From Cylindrobasidium torrendii FP15055 ss-10 (lineage: Eukaryota; Basidiomycota; Agaricomycetes; Agaricales; Physalacriaceae): a DNA stretch of 48,503 nucleotides. This document shows, in pieces, positions 10,566-21,992 of the stretch (position 1 is the first letter of the stretch; every line of letters begins with the position of its first letter). The translations under genes were made by a program, and so were the position numbers. The DNA lies in NCBI GenBank assembly GCA_000934385.1, contig KN880609.1, positions 1 to 48,503 on the forward strand, written 5' to 3'. The notes under the pieces were generated by a model that saw nothing but the letters and a program-made list of their open reading frames with translations, did not search any database and was not told the DNA's origin.

Positions 10566-12701
10566 CTACGCAAGATCCAATTTGGCTGCCAACATGAAGT
10601 TGGGCGGCGGGGCCTTGGACCTCTTAGGTGTCCTGGGTCGCTGGGGTGCCAGAGGTAATGACGGACTCTGCCGAGCAAGTGACGCAGGCGGCGCGCCCAT
10701 TAACCGCGAGATTGCATACGGAAGCTCGAATCCAGAACGGGACGCGAACGCGATGTACCGCGAAAGTTCCAGATGTAAGGTTGGGTAGTAGGTCGTAGAC
10801 GCCTTGCGCGAGATCTATGACATGTCAGTAGCCGACAAAACCGTAAAGATGCACGCATACAAGAATAATGCGCTCCAATCCAGACAAAAAGAGGTCAGAG
10901 TGCAGACGGAACGCTGAGAGATCATGATCGCTGGGAAGCTGCATGTCTTCAGCGCATTTCGCCATTGCATTGACGAGCTTCATGTGTGTAGTCTATCCGA
11001 GCCGTCAACACGAGCTTGGGTATGCACGAGCACACCATGGACTTACAAAGTATCCCACAGCTTCGAACTCTACTCCGCCAGTCATCCCTCCGGGCGCTCT
11101 TGGTTTTTCTACTCTGCCTTCATCCGTCTCCGTGAGAATCCAAATTGTGTTATTAGGGTGGCAGAACACCCAGAAGTAGTCTCTACAGACGTCCGAAAGC
11201 TCCTGGAGGTACGTCTTGTACACCCGCGGTCGGTGCAACGACTCAATGAACTCGTGTGGTGAGAGTGGGGCTTCCGGAGCCTCAGCAGAAGGGGGTGCGG
11301 GGGTAAGTAGCAGCGCCCTCAGTAACGAGAAGAGACTCGTATGGGGGGCGGGCAGGGTGATGAGGTTGCTTTGAGGAATCTCATTGTCTTCGTCGTCCCA
11401 TATTTCACGACGACCACGGGGACTGTGACGAGCTGGGAGAGACGTAGCAGGATATAATTCAAAAAGCAACTGCAGCATCTCGACGATGAGTTGTCTGGTC
11501 GCCACGTCGCCTGGCTTCTTGTCAGAGTAGAGAAGAGTGACCAACTGGACGAAGGGCGTTGGACAAGAGCTGCGAAGAGCGAAGCAGCCAATAGCAGAAG
11601 TGGAAAGGGCCTTGAAGCAGCGAAGAAGTTCGTGAAGAATCTTGTCATCGTGCTGCTCCTCTCTGAAGAATGTCAAGTTCAATATTGAAGGATTGAGTTC
11701 GCAGTGGCAAGTCCCTTACCTCCATTCGATTTCAAGAAGCTCGTTGAGACGGGTAAGCAGCGCAGTGTAACCGCCTTGCTTTAGGAAATCCTGCGACCAA
11801 CTGCATTGTTGTCAGTCTAATGCCGTAATGCGGGGTGTGATGCACGCACGACGCCGACTCGTTGCGCAAGCATAAACGTAGCTTTTTGACGAGCTCTACG
11901 TCGAGGTTTTGGCTCGATGTGCTAGTGAGAGCGCTAATGATTTGGACAGCGCTTGCATTCTTGCCGAGTGTGCCATACTTGTCCTTGCCACCCTTGCTGC
12001 CACCAGCAGTAGTTGAAAGATCCGTTACTGACACTGAGAGCGGCAAGTTCACGGCACTGCGCGATGCGAATGCGTTCAAAGACAGACCACGACTGTGGGA
12101 GGATTTGCGCGACTTGGGTGAGCCAACAGATGGGTTGTGGTGAGAGGATAGTTGCGGCGGGGCAAAGGGCCGAATCGGCGGAAGGAGTTCATCGTCGTCG
12201 TCGAAGTCCATCGGCGTTCCTGAGCGGCGGGGGGAGCTGAGAGAATCGGTGCTGCGAGAGCGACGGAGGGCGGCCGACCGCGGAGTCATTGGTGGCTCGA
12301 GCGCTGCGGTCATGTCGCTTGGCTTCAGGGTAAGCATATGCGATGACTTGAGCATAGCGGCCTTAACGGTGGGGTCCATCCCCGCAAGCTTTGGGCGCAG
12401 AGTCGACGGAATCTGCAAGTCGTCCTGCACGCGGTTAGCACCAGCTACAACATCAGCGGTAACAACGCACCAACAGCTGGTCAAATGCCTCGTTCGTAGC
12501 CGGCGCAGGCACTTCCCTCGTCAAAACTGACTTCTTCCTCTTGTCCTGAGATGGAATGAATGGTTTTGTCGCGGTCGTCGCTGGGCCCTTCTTCGATGCA
12601 CCAGGCCGATTTTCCTTGTCGTTGTGCACCCCATCAGCTGGGGTGACCATTGTAAAATCTGTTGAGGAAATCCTCTTCGATGGTAGGATGCCTTTGAACA
12701 T
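10566..12701 (-). CDS. Formin GTPase-binding/FH3-type armadillo protein without FH1-FH2
   Basis: This encodes an N-terminal module like that of fungal formins, which bind Rho GTPases and target actin nucleation, but as a stand-alone protein. From MFKGILPSKR there is a basic, Ser/Thr-rich leader, then the GBD signature (EAFDQLLDDLQIPSTLRPKL, across the intron near 12430-12470). A Ser/Pro-rich linker with SRSTDSLSSPRRSGTP and an acidic DDDDE patch follows. The armadillo-like FH3 part includes LVKKLRLCLRNESA, ILHELLRCFKALSTSAIGCF, QLIVEMLQLLFELYP and SLFSLLRALLLTP. The last exon reads from about 10815 to the TAG at 10566-10568 and ends ...NFMLAAKLDLA. No proline-rich FH1 or FH2 sequence follows; the gene simply stops. 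An upstream in-frame ATG at 12830 would add 43 residues. I prefer 12701 because MFKGILP looks like a natural N-terminus. Confidence 0.8.
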
Positions 12702-13523
12702 ATTGGGCGAAGCAAATGGTGGTCTGGAATGGGATGTGCTCTCACGTGGATGTTCGACGCTTGACGAACATTTCCACACGTGATCGCTCCGGATGGCCCG
12801 ACCTGGCAAGATGCCGAAGATGCCACCCAAGTCTCAAGCTGCACCCGGCTTACATAGAAATTTACGCCTACACACAACGTTAACTACACATATGAGTATG
12901 AGTGACTTGGTAGGCGCCGACATACGATCCTGCGATGTGGGCACTGTATAAGGTTGTTCGATTCTTTCTTTTCGAAAAAACGACTTGAATTAGTAGTTCA
13001 AGTTTTTCAATGACTAGTACATGCTTAGCGCTTATCTACAAAATGTGGATATCCCGGTAGGATGCACGGTCCCGAGGGTTTGTAGGCAATGACTTTCAGA
13101 ACCACTCCCTTCTGAATATCTGTCCGATACATAAAGATTTCGTCTGAAAATGTATGGACGGGCTTCTGGATCAAACCACTAGTTCTAATGGCCGCAATGA
13201 CCCAGGCTCCTTAGCAGGAGTTCATTGAGAATACCAACAACGCTTGGAAAGGCGATCTCAACGCCGAGGATGGCAGTGGCAGCGGCGCCTAGCTATAAAT
13301 CACCGCGAACCGCAATATTTACACATTGAACACTCTCATTGAGATTCCAGAATACATATTCGTGACAATCCAACTTATGTATCTCAATCTGGTGCGAGCG
13401 GCGAGCGCTGAAGCTGAAGCTGAAGCCTCTCGAGATTTGGTCGACTACTTGCCGCCACACACCACGTGACATTACGTGCTTGTCCGGTAAATTTGGGTTG
13501 TGCGACTCTGCCTCCGTCCTATC
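12702..13523. other. Divergent promoter region
   Basis: About 0.8 kb between two genes read in opposite directions, so it should hold both promoters. I see no gene in it. The part just upstream of the plus-strand TPR gene has a repeated GCTGAAGCTGAAGCTGAAGC stretch (about 13408-13427) and a CACCACGTGAC word (about 13460-13470). The CACGTG inside it is an E-box of the kind bound by bHLH factors, about 60 bp before the start codon. Confidence 0.45.
13462..13467 (+). promoter_or_regulatory. CACGTG E-box upstream of the TPR gene
   Basis: The perfect palindrome CACGTG within CACCACGTGACATTACG lies about 60 bp before the start codon of the mitochondrial TPR protein. CACGTG followed by AC is the classical Cbf1/USF-type bHLH site. 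Its position fits a proximal promoter element, but function is inferred only from the motif; the six bases may be off by one or two in my count. Confidence 0.3.
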
Positions 13524-14893
13524 ATGTACGCCCGACGCATCCAAAAAGCAAGCGAGCTGGTATCTCTTGGCTCGCGCTCTGCGCGTCCCTCTCCACGCAT
13601 TTCGAATGCATTACGTTCAGCGCGTCGGGCGGCATACTCGACGGCGTCCACGGAGGCCCCAGCAGAAGATGCACCTACTCGCGGCAGTCGGATACGACCA
13701 TTGTTCACTGGCCTTCTCTACCTTGGCATTGCCTCTACGGGATACGGTCTCTGGGAGCTTTATTCGTTCTCAACGATGTGGCCATCAGAAATACGGCAGG
13801 ATTTGCGCGAAGGTGTACGGTTAAAGCAGAAGAATGAGTGGGAGGAGAGTTCACGATTCCTCTACCGGTACGTGGGCACATGACTGTTCTGAATCAAGCT
13901 CACTGAACGCTCAGGGCGTGGTCAGCTGCGAAGCAACTTCCTGTGGAAACGTATGGCGACGAGCCATACATGAAGCTTAGTGGTGTCGCTGCTGTACTCG
14001 GGGACGTCCTCGAACAAAATGGACAACATGAAGAGGCTTACCGTATATACACGGAGTCTTTGGAGATGCTCAAGACCCCTCAGACAACACTCACGCCGGA
14101 CGAACGCCTTCGCGCTGTGGCCATTTCCAGTAAAATCGGCGAAATGGCTGAAACACTGAAGAGGCCTGCCGAAGAAGAGGAGAAGGCTCTTCAGTGGGCA
14201 GTCGAGGAAGTTCTTCGACTCGTCAAGGAAGCAAATGCTGGCGAAATCGACCCACAAGCGGAGGGTTCCGCAGAGACGGAGAAAACGCTCTCCGAACTTG
14301 AACTCCCAAGTTGGATATCCAAGACCGACGTGGGCGCACCACTAGAAAACCTTGCCGCATTTTACAAGCGTGCCGGCAAGTTAGAGTGCGTGTTTTGCTT
14401 GTGATGTCCTTGAATAATCTAACGACGGACGCAGCTTTGCTTTGACACTGTACCTACAAGCTATTTCTATCCTCATTCCCCCTCCACCGAAAGAGTCGCC
14501 GGCAGAAGACAAGTGTCGGGGCGCGATGATGATGGGCCATCTCGTTGACCTTATTCTCCGCAAGCCTGGCAAGCTTACCCCGGAGAAGCACCATCAAGCA
14601 GACGCATGGGCAAAACAAGGCCTTATGGTCATCCAGAAGACAAGAAAAGAGTCCCAAGAGATGGTCCCGCTGTGTGAAGTGGCCTATTCGTCTGCTCTCT
14701 TCAATGTTGGTCTCATGCGACAGGTAAGGACTCGCATATTATGCCATTTTCCGGCTTCTCATGTTTTTCTTAGCTTGAAGGTGACAAGGATCTTGCAAGA
14801 CGATTTTATGTCAAGGCCATGGAACACTCCAAAGCTATCGGCATCAAGGAGGGCGTCGAGGCAGGGGAAGAAGCTCTCAAGACTTTGGAGTAG
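13524..14893 (+). CDS. Mgr3-like mitochondrial inner-membrane TPR protein
   Basis: A TPR protein resembling yeast Mgr3, which works with Mgr1 as a substrate adaptor of the i-AAA protease in the mitochondrial inner membrane. The first 45 residues are Arg/Ser-rich without acidic residues (MYARRIQKASELVSLGSRSA), a clear mitochondrial presequence. One membrane segment follows (FTGLLYLGIASTGYGLWELY). The rest is helical: EGVRLKQKNEWEESSRFLYR, then AAVLGDVLEQNGQHEEAYRI, ENLAAFYKRAGKLE with FALTLYLQAI across an intron, and a last repeat LEGDKDLARRFYVKAMEHSK. Three introns (starting near 13869, 14385 and 14724) give one continuous frame to TAG at 14891-14893. The start is the first ATG and gives the presequence directly. 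The fold is clear; the Mgr3 assignment rests on architecture and is less certain. Confidence 0.82.
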
Positions 14894-15125
14894 GCGCCGT
14901 GCGCACTTTGATTACATGTACATATTGCTAATATACTCTACTCTGACCTTAACATTGCACTGTCTGCTTTTCACTCATCCGATACTTTCTACTGGGGAGG
15001 ACCTTGATGAAGAAGCAAGTTAGTTTGCAATAAGTTGAAGTTGAAGCATGATCGAGACGACAACAATGACGATTGATGCCAAATTCTGATCGGTGATGCG
15101 TGTGTCAACTTGCTTCCCTTCCGCG

Positions 15126-15726
15126 ATGACCAAGTACACTGGGCCGGGCTTTGAGCCTAATTTCTCTTCTACCACCTCTGTTGTTGTGAATCGTCCAATA
15201 AAGGATGTTTTCACGATGATTGGCACTGCAGAAGGTTACGAACGCGTTTCGCGACTGTCCGACTTTTGCACATTCTGTGAAGCTGGTCTTACGGACAAGG
15301 TCGATCTACCTTCCCCGCATAAACTTTCCGAATCCAATGTGCGCACCCTTCCCGCCAGTACGACGGGGCTTCCTCGACTTCACTGGAAAATGACCGAGTC
15401 GATTCCGGTCGTGTTTGGGCTGGCCAAATTTCCCGTCCACCTAAACGGCACCTTGACGTGGGACGAAGCGAACAACATCGCTCTTTACGAATCCACGACA
15501 GGCCTCATCCTCGTTTGGAAGCTCAGGGTTTTCGAAGAGGTGGAGGGCGGCACTCGTGTAACCGAAACGATACAGGGCAAGGCGCCATTCCTGCTCCGTA
15601 GCAAAGTGCAAAGCGATGCTTCCAAAGGGCATGCGTAAGTATTTCATCAACTCGATATACCCTTTGTTGACTGATTTTCATTCTAGGGAGCATGTCAGTC
15701 GGTACCCACGACTCTTTAGCGAGTGA
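15126..15726 (+). CDS. SRPBCC (START-like/polyketide-cyclase fold) small protein
   Basis: A protein of about 180 residues with the helix-grip fold seen in START-like, Bet v 1-like and polyketide cyclase proteins, which bind hydrophobic ligands. The pattern is FSSTTSVVVNRPIKDVFTMI near the N-terminus, then alternating strands (LHWKMTESIPVVFGL, VHLNGTLTWDEANNIALYES, LILVWKLRVFEEVEGGTRVT, ETIQGKAPFLLRSKV), then a C-terminal helix. One intron (GTAAGT at about 15636, TAG at about 15686) joins KGHA to EHVSRYPRLFSE and a TGA. I see no signal peptide or membrane segment, so it is probably cytosolic. An ATG ten codons upstream (15096) is possible; 15126 is preferred because the fold begins right after it. 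The gene ends 66 bp from the stop of the convergent reductase. The ligand is unknown. Confidence 0.72.
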
Positions 15727-15791
15727 CCTCGTCATGTACTCCGTTATATCCCAATATCTTGATACCCATGACACTTGTAGTAAAGGCCATC

Positions 15792-17367
15792 CTACACGAA
15801 TATGATTGGCTTTCCCACCTGGCCGCCATTCCCAGTCAGCATGTTCACCATGGCCTGTGGTCCATTCTTCAACCCATCCACGCGGAGGATGCGACTTGTT
15901 ACTTTCCCACTTTTCAGCATCTCCGGAATCACAGAAAAATATTCCTCAAAAAGGTCCAGCTGGTCCAGCATGAACAGTCCGCTGATTTTCAACGCCTTTT
16001 GGAACACATATTCCATGTTCTAGGGCCTGTTGAGAGTGCAACTATTGAGTGGGCGTCCCTCACTTACCTTGACACCGTAGCGTTCAGATGCGGGGACCCC
16101 ATAATCTGCACTCGCGCCAACGATGATGATCTGCGCTTTGAACGATGCATGCTCGATTGCTGCTTCAAGCGCCTCACCCCCGACGCAGTCCTGGGATCGA
16201 AATCAGCGGTGGTCTAGTACGCAGTGCCTTTGAATGATACTTACAATAACGATATCGACAGGGCCGTGTTTCGCCAAAGGATGCACGTATCCGTCTGTCT
16301 GGTAGTTGAAGACGTGGTCCGCGCCCAGGTCTCGCAGGTACTCGAGCTTCGACTCGGAGCCAGCAGATGCGATTACTGTCGAGCTTTCACGTGCGGTCAG
16401 TGCAGTGCCAGTGCCAATCGCCAGTTTAGTAGTATGCAAACACACCCTGCTTGTTTCGCCAGCTGAATTGCTAAACTAGGTCCTTACGCATGAGACGCTT
16501 GAAGCTCAGTTCAGGAAAGTGCAATACCTTCCTACACCGGAAGCACCAGCAGAAATATAGATGGTTTTCGACTTTGCCTGTCACTGGTTAATAGGCGCAT
16601 AGAAGTGCATATCGAGATGATGCTTGCGGTTTTGATTTTCGCGAGTCCATGCAGTGCGAAGTACGCGGCCATACCTGGATTGCCGAGCGCGACGAGGTAC
16701 TGTTCGACGGGAAACGCGCCTGCGGGATCTGCTATAGCTCGTAGAGTCAAGCCTGAGTCCACTGCAGGGTTGACGTCAATCATCGGCTGGTTGGACATTC
16801 TTAGAGCTCACTGTCAAAGGTTCGACTGTTCCATTCTTCGGGCGTGAAGTTAACGCGGCCTGCCATTCCTTTCAGCATGAGGTGATGAGTACAAAATGAT
16901 TCTCACCCTCGACATATGGTTGAACAGTGTACTTCTGCCACGGTGTGAGGCCCATTAAGATGTCACCCTCCTTGATAGAGTCTTCCTCAGAGCGAAGGAC
17001 CTTGACCAGCCCGAAGCCCACCAGACTCGCGTGAAAAAGTTAATTTTAATTGCTGTCTGTTACGAAGGACACTCACGGCTCGTTGAGATTGAAAGTGGTC
17101 ACGAAGTCCGCCTTTTCCCTTGGGCGCATGCGAAGACGCATGGATGATTCTGGTCTGGGGGCCATATGTGGTCAAACATAATGGTTGAACGATAATTAGA
17201 CCAACGCACGTAACGGCAATGGTCTCTGTGAGAAACCCTCCACCGAGCCTTACATTCTCTAGGTCGATGGTGCATGTGTCGTCGGAAACGATGTGTTCCC
17301 CAGCAACAGGGAGTGCACCGTCGGGAACGGCCTTGCGAAATATGACAGTTGGGTTGTGAGAAATCAT
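15792..17367 (-). CDS. Medium-chain NAD(P)-dependent reductase (PTGR/double-bond reductase-like)
   Basis: A zinc-independent medium-chain dehydrogenase/reductase close to the leukotriene B4 dehydrogenase/alkenal double-bond reductase group, which reduces activated C=C bonds with NADPH in the cytosol. The N-terminal domain has TIDLENVRLGGGFLTETI, SSMRLRMRPREKADF (like the family's DPYMRGRM), VGFGLVKVLRSEE and GDILMGLTPWQ. A conserved patch reads LVALGNPGMAAYFAL. The nucleotide-binding loop is SKTIYISAGASGVGR, followed by LAIQLAKQ. The cofactor-distinguishing region is VIASAGSESKLEYLRDLGAD. The C-terminus LKNGPQAMVNMLTGNGGQVGKPIIFV is the usual family ending. Six or more short introns are needed. 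The ATG at 17367 starts MISHNPTVIFRKAVPDG; an ATG at 17535 would give a longer, unlikely leader. The canonical DPY is replaced by ESS at the exon 1/2 junction, so that border may be off. Confidence 0.8.
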
Positions 17368-17798
17368 GCCGTTCTTCGTCAAAAACGTCTCTCCGAGTGG
17401 GTTTATATCACTGGCATCATACCGCCCGACCCCCCGCCGGTCGGGCAAGGCGGACTTATTGGATCTGGTGGCAAAGACAAGCATTGCATTTGAGACCTCA
17501 AAATCAGATGTAGAATGGCATGGTTCTGTGGGCATGTAGTCAAGAAGCTTTAAATACCCTTGGTCCGCGCCTATGAAACAACATTGTTCCGTATTGGGAG
17601 TTTTTGCAGCTTCAAATAGACGCGCGATAAATTGATAAGCGCTTTCGAAGTCGGAATCTGACCAGCATGTCTGTTATTCGCGCCGCCATTGCTGCTGTAA
17701 TGGCCGGGCTCAAGACGTCGAATGCGCGGACACGTGTTGGCACCGCTTCTTGTCCACCAAGTTAACCTGGAATACAACACCCACGTCCTATTTCCCCG
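17368..17798. other. Divergent promoter between reductase and mitochondrial ATPase genes
   Basis: About 430 bp separating two genes read outward, expected to carry both promoters. It includes CCCCCCGCCGGTCGGGC, a GC-rich patch at about 17426-17450 with a CCGACC...GGTCGG inverted pair, and a CACGTG within GGACACGTGTTGG near 17730. I see no open frame with family motifs, although the minus-strand frame is open upstream of the reductase start. Confidence 0.4.
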
Positions 17799-19771
17799 AT
17801 GCACGCGAGTTCACGCGCGCTCTTGCGCTCGCGCGGACTTTTAAACACTCTTTCGCGACAACATGTACTACGAACCTATTCAACCCAGCTTCCACCGCCG
17901 CCCCCTTCGCATCCGTCACCGAAGGTGCCTCAACCAACGCCCACTGGCCCGCAGACTAGGCACGAAGCACACGAGCAAAATCTCCCAATAAATTTGCCAT
18001 TCAACCCCCCTGGTGGGGGCGGCATTCCGACGTTCGAAATCACAAAAAACCCTCTGTTTGACGCAGCGTTGACAACGTTTATTGGCATTGGTATCGGTGC
18101 GTGACATGTCCCGGATTGTAGCAACGAACTGACATCCTCGCAGTCTTCTTAGGAGGAGTTGGCTATCTTAAATGGTACAAATGGAATGTGCTGAACAAGG
18201 CGCGTCAGTCGCGTCCTTCACGTTACCCCATCTCTAACCCGCATTTCTGGGCAGATCGAGGAGGCATTTGCCCCAGGATACGACCCCGCACTAGAGCTTG
18301 CAACACACCAGAAGAGGCCAGAACACAAGCCTGGCCACACGGATAGTGATATCGAGGACCTACTGCTCAACGGTGAAGAACCCTGGACAGAGCATTTGCG
18401 GCGGAAGGAGCAAGACGTTGTGGACCGCATCATTCGAGGCGAAGAGCCTGGCCATTATTTTGTCTTGTTGGGACCGAAGGTGCGTACTCTATCATTTTCT
18501 TGTCGCATACTTACGCAGAATAGGGCTCAGGAAAGGGCACAATGATGTTCGACAGTATGGCTGCCATCCAGGCGGACGGCATAGCTATGTGTGACGCGCA
18601 TCCCGACCTCGAAGTGTTCCGTCTCCGTCTTGGCAAGGCGCTCAACTTTGAATACAACGAGGACTCGCAGACTGGACTGTTTCAGCGCCGCGACCCGCGT
18701 GAAGGCGGTCCTGGCCTCGATATCGAACGCGCACTCAACAAGCTCGAAAAGGTTGCACTGCGCCTCTCGAAGAAACGGGGAAGACCTATCGTTCTCATCA
18801 TCAACAACGTTCACTTCCTTCAGCACAATGACGAGGGCCAGTTCATGCTCCTTCAGTTGCAACAACGCGCAGAAGCGTGGGCGGCGAGCGGCATTTGCAC
18901 TTTTGTTTTCAGCACGGATGATTTCTGGCCCTTCTACACCCTCAGTAAGTACGGGAATCGGCCTTCTCCTCACCTCGCTCATGTTCCGTAGGGAAATCTG
19001 GTAGCAGGATGCATGTCCTATCTATTTCCGACTTGGAGGCTCGAGAGGCCCGTTTCGCATGCAGCCGTATGCGCAAGACCAGCGAATATTCAACCGACCC
19101 CGAGGAAATTGCCGACGTCGTAGAAGTGCTCGGCGGTCGTTTGTCCTACATCAACAAGGTCTCCCGCCAGAAAGACATGCTCGCGAGCGCCAAGAACCTG
19201 CTCGAAATTGAAAAGGCATGGTTGCTCAGCAGGATTGGACTCATCCAGGACTGCGACGACGACGTGATGGATGAACAGAAGTGGAGTGCTTGTTCATGGC
19301 TCCTTCTACAAGAATTTGTACGCTTGAGGCAGGAGCAGGAAAAGCAGCTTGTCGAAGACAAGAAGAGTGGGAAGGTACCGAGCTGGACACGTCCAGCAGA
19401 CCTGCCATTCCCGACAATTCCTTATTGGTTGTGTCGTCAACTTATGACACGGACGGATTTCTTGGAGGAGCTTGACCGTATTAACATCATCTCGATTGAT
19501 GTGCGCCATAACGTGCGCCCGGATTCGATGCTCATTCTGCATGCGGCGCGCCAGGTTGTAGAGGAGTCTGGCTTCCAGGATAAATTGGATAGTGTCCGGG
19601 ACAGGATTGACGAGATCGAGAGCTTGCACAGGACGAGGGAGTTGACGGTACGTTTGCCTTGTTGCTGCTACGCTACAGGCGTCTAACTCACGACTATTCT
19701 AGTTCAAGGATCTCGGCAAGGGTGACAAGGTTTCGTTGCAGGTCGACAAAACCGGCGAGGATGAGGATTAA
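17799..19771 (+). CDS. Mitochondrial membrane-anchored P-loop (AAA-type) ATPase
   Basis: A P-loop ATPase of about 570 residues that appears to sit in a mitochondrial membrane. The first 30 residues (MHASSRALLRSRGLLNTLSR) form a presequence. A Pro-rich stretch follows, then two hydrophobic segments split by an intron near 18098-18144 (LFDAALTTFIGIGI, VFLGGVGYLKWYKW). The Walker A loop is built across an intron as LLGPKGSGKGTMMF (near 18475-18545). Walker B is RPIVLIINNVHFL (about 18785-18825), with Asn-Asn rather than Asp-Glu after the strand. CTFVFSTDDFWPF follows as a sensor-like strand. The C-terminal half is helical and charged (RIGLIQDCDDDVMDEQKW, LLQEFVRLRQEQEKQLVEDK). The short last exon ends DKTGEDED. 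It resembles ATPase_2/Orc1-like domains, but I do not recognise a characterised orthologue. It is not an m-AAA or i-AAA protease, as no zinc-protease motif is present. Confidence 0.78.
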
Positions 19772-19970
19772 CCACACTGCTCCTACGTGTATACCCTTAT
19801 TGTAACATGGACGCTTTATTTTGTTTGGGCGACAGTGTCTTGGACTTGAACCGAATTTGACATGCGCACAATTACAGCAATGAGAAAACTCCTTGCGACT
19901 TTGTGAAGCTAAGAGAAACCGAGTACGTTTCATTATCATTTGTTCCCACCTCCAGGCCTTTCTTCTATTA

Positions 19971-21010
19971 CTATCTAGCAACGGCCACCGCTGATGACCA
20001 TACTTTCTTCACTGCTTCCCAGTACGTTTCTGGATGAGCCCTTGCATGCGCAACGTGAGGTGTGTCTTCGAACCGTAACTCTTCCACCGGATACCCTAGC
20101 TTCCTGCACCCTTCGACGTGTTCTTTCACGTCACTGCAGTCGACCATCGCATCGGAGAGACTATACACGTATAGTCTCGGTGTGTCTTTCGACATCCAAG
20201 GCAGTGCATCAGGACGATACAACCACAGTCGCAGTCTCTCTGGACTGAACGGCCGTCGGAGAATAGGCGTGAGTGACCAGCGCACGAACGCAAATGCGCT
20301 GAAGAAGGCAGCGAAGAGGTATTTCTTCAGCGTGCCCATGCCAAGGCCATACGCGAAGATGGTTATTGCCCGCTGGATACCGCCGCGCCCGGGAGTTGAA
20401 TCAAGGATGAGGGCGCTAGTCACGTTCTTTGGCGGAGATGGAAAGTAGGAGGATAGCGTGTCGCCCAGGATAGTTAGTGTATAGGATCCACCGTTGGAGA
20501 AGACATGGGAGAGAATGCGAGGGTAAGGCTCTGAGTTAGGGAGGGAACCACTGATTGGGACGGCACCAAGTGATTGGAGGATGCGTATAGCGGGGGCAAG
20601 TAGTTGTCTCTGGAAGTGAATGAGCAACAGCGTCGAGTAGTAAGCTTAGGCTGAAAGGATAGCTGACCCTTCTCCAATCTGGGACCCACCACCACCAGGA
20701 CGGGTTTGCAATGAGAACCTGCACTGCCGTGGGGTATATCTCCTCGTATACCTTGGTATACTTGTGGATATGGCGAATGTTAGCGCCCACTGCGATGCAC
20801 TTAGTACGAAAACATGGACGTGGCAGGTCACACACTCCATCCGAACACAAGAATAATGCTGTTCACTGAAAATGAGACGCATCACCTCGAATCATTTACT
20901 ACTCACTGAGGAGATGTCCCGTCATCCAGTAAAGCCGTTGTAGATGGTTGGCGCAGGTATACATGTTCCCCGAGCTTCACAAATCCCTCAGCACTCGCAA
21001 GAGTCGACAT
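19971..21010 (-). CDS. TMEM53/PaxU-like (DUF829) alpha/beta hydrolase
   Basis: A protein of the DUF829 family (TMEM53 in animals, PaxU in Penicillium), an alpha/beta-hydrolase fold often linked to nuclear or ER membranes. Exon 1 (from 21010) reads MSTLASAEGFVKLGEHVYLR. Small exons then give IILVFGWMGANIRHIHKYTKV, the typical family start. WWWWVPDW near 20690 is unusually Trp-rich. The nucleophile elbow is LSHVFSNGGSYT (about 20505-20540), the acid is likely in SLSDAMVDCSDV, and the His in EDTPHVAHARAHPETYW. A hydrophobic stretch (YLFAAFFSAFAFVRW) may contact the membrane. At least four introns are implied. The end is GCTAGATAG (stop at 19971-19973). The gene contains two short near-perfect palindromes inside coding sequence. 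The substrate is unknown. Confidence 0.8.
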
Positions 21011-21992
21011 CGGAAAAGGTATCGTGGCGGATTGCAGTCAAGGAACGCGTACTCGGGAGTCGGCGTTTCTGAGGGCTCATATACAGCAAAAACACGAGCA
21101 CGTGCCCCATGAATCCAACGGTTTCACGGCCCACGGGCCGACGGCATAGTCAGGACTGTTGCTGTAATTTCGGAGAGGTTAGCTTACTAGGCAAGTCGCA
21201 GGCAAGGACTCCGTCTGGCTCACAGTCGTCCTTACCGTCATAGCTCGAGAAAGCTACCTTGAAAGTATGGGCACATCACACATAATGATTCAACAAAGGC
21301 CGACTGGCATTTGTGCTATCCATTCATAATCGCCTGCCCAAAATCCATGAAGCAACCCTCAAGCTCAAGACCGAATGTCCCATTTAACGATTGAGTGTTC
21401 TCAAAGCTTAGATAGTATAATGCTCCCAGAGAATATTCGTCACTTCGCAGAGCGTGGGAAGCAATCTGACGGCGCCGGTCGAAGCGCTATCTGGGTATCC
21501 TCCATTGGTGTGCGACGGGATGACTTGGATTACGAAGATGGTATCCCTCGCTGAATTCACTGGTATCTACAGCTAGGTCTGCTAGAGCAGCTAGAAGAAT
21601 CAAGATGTCCAAGAGGCTAGATTGAAACCAGTCAGTATGGCACTGGAGCTAGAAAGCAGGCGAAGGAAGGATTGAAGAAGGCTGACGATGATTAGGCTTT
21701 GAGATCCTGAGAGGCATACTTATATCTCACCCTTGTGGAGTCGACAAAAAGGATAGAGGGCCAGGGCTTCCTTGCAGCCATAGTTGCCAAGGGTCGGTTT
21801 GCTTGGTATCGCGCTATCCCGCAGTGACTTGGAGTCACCAGGCCTGTGCAACAAGAGTTGCTCAATCTCTGTCAATGGATGGCAATAAGCTTAGTCGTTA
21901 GGAATATGCTGGCGAACGGGGTCAGTGGTTGGCGGAAAGTAAGTTCACATTGTGGCGATGACGTGCCGTGATCGAACTTCGCTCTCGCCGCC
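21011..21992. other. Divergent intergenic region, no gene seen
   Basis: Nearly 1 kb between the DUF829 gene and the kinase gene, which are read outward. It contains no supported open frame. A GCACGTGCCCC word (about 21099-21109) holds a CACGTG E-box on the hydrolase side. The middle (21300-21750) is mixed sequence without repeats that I can see. A non-coding RNA cannot be excluded, but nothing in the sequence points to one. Confidence 0.4.

Noticed and set aside
15126..17367. SRPBCC gene and reductase gene as a small metabolic cluster
   Set aside because: They are convergent, with no third biosynthetic gene, transporter or regulator nearby; adjacency alone is not enough.
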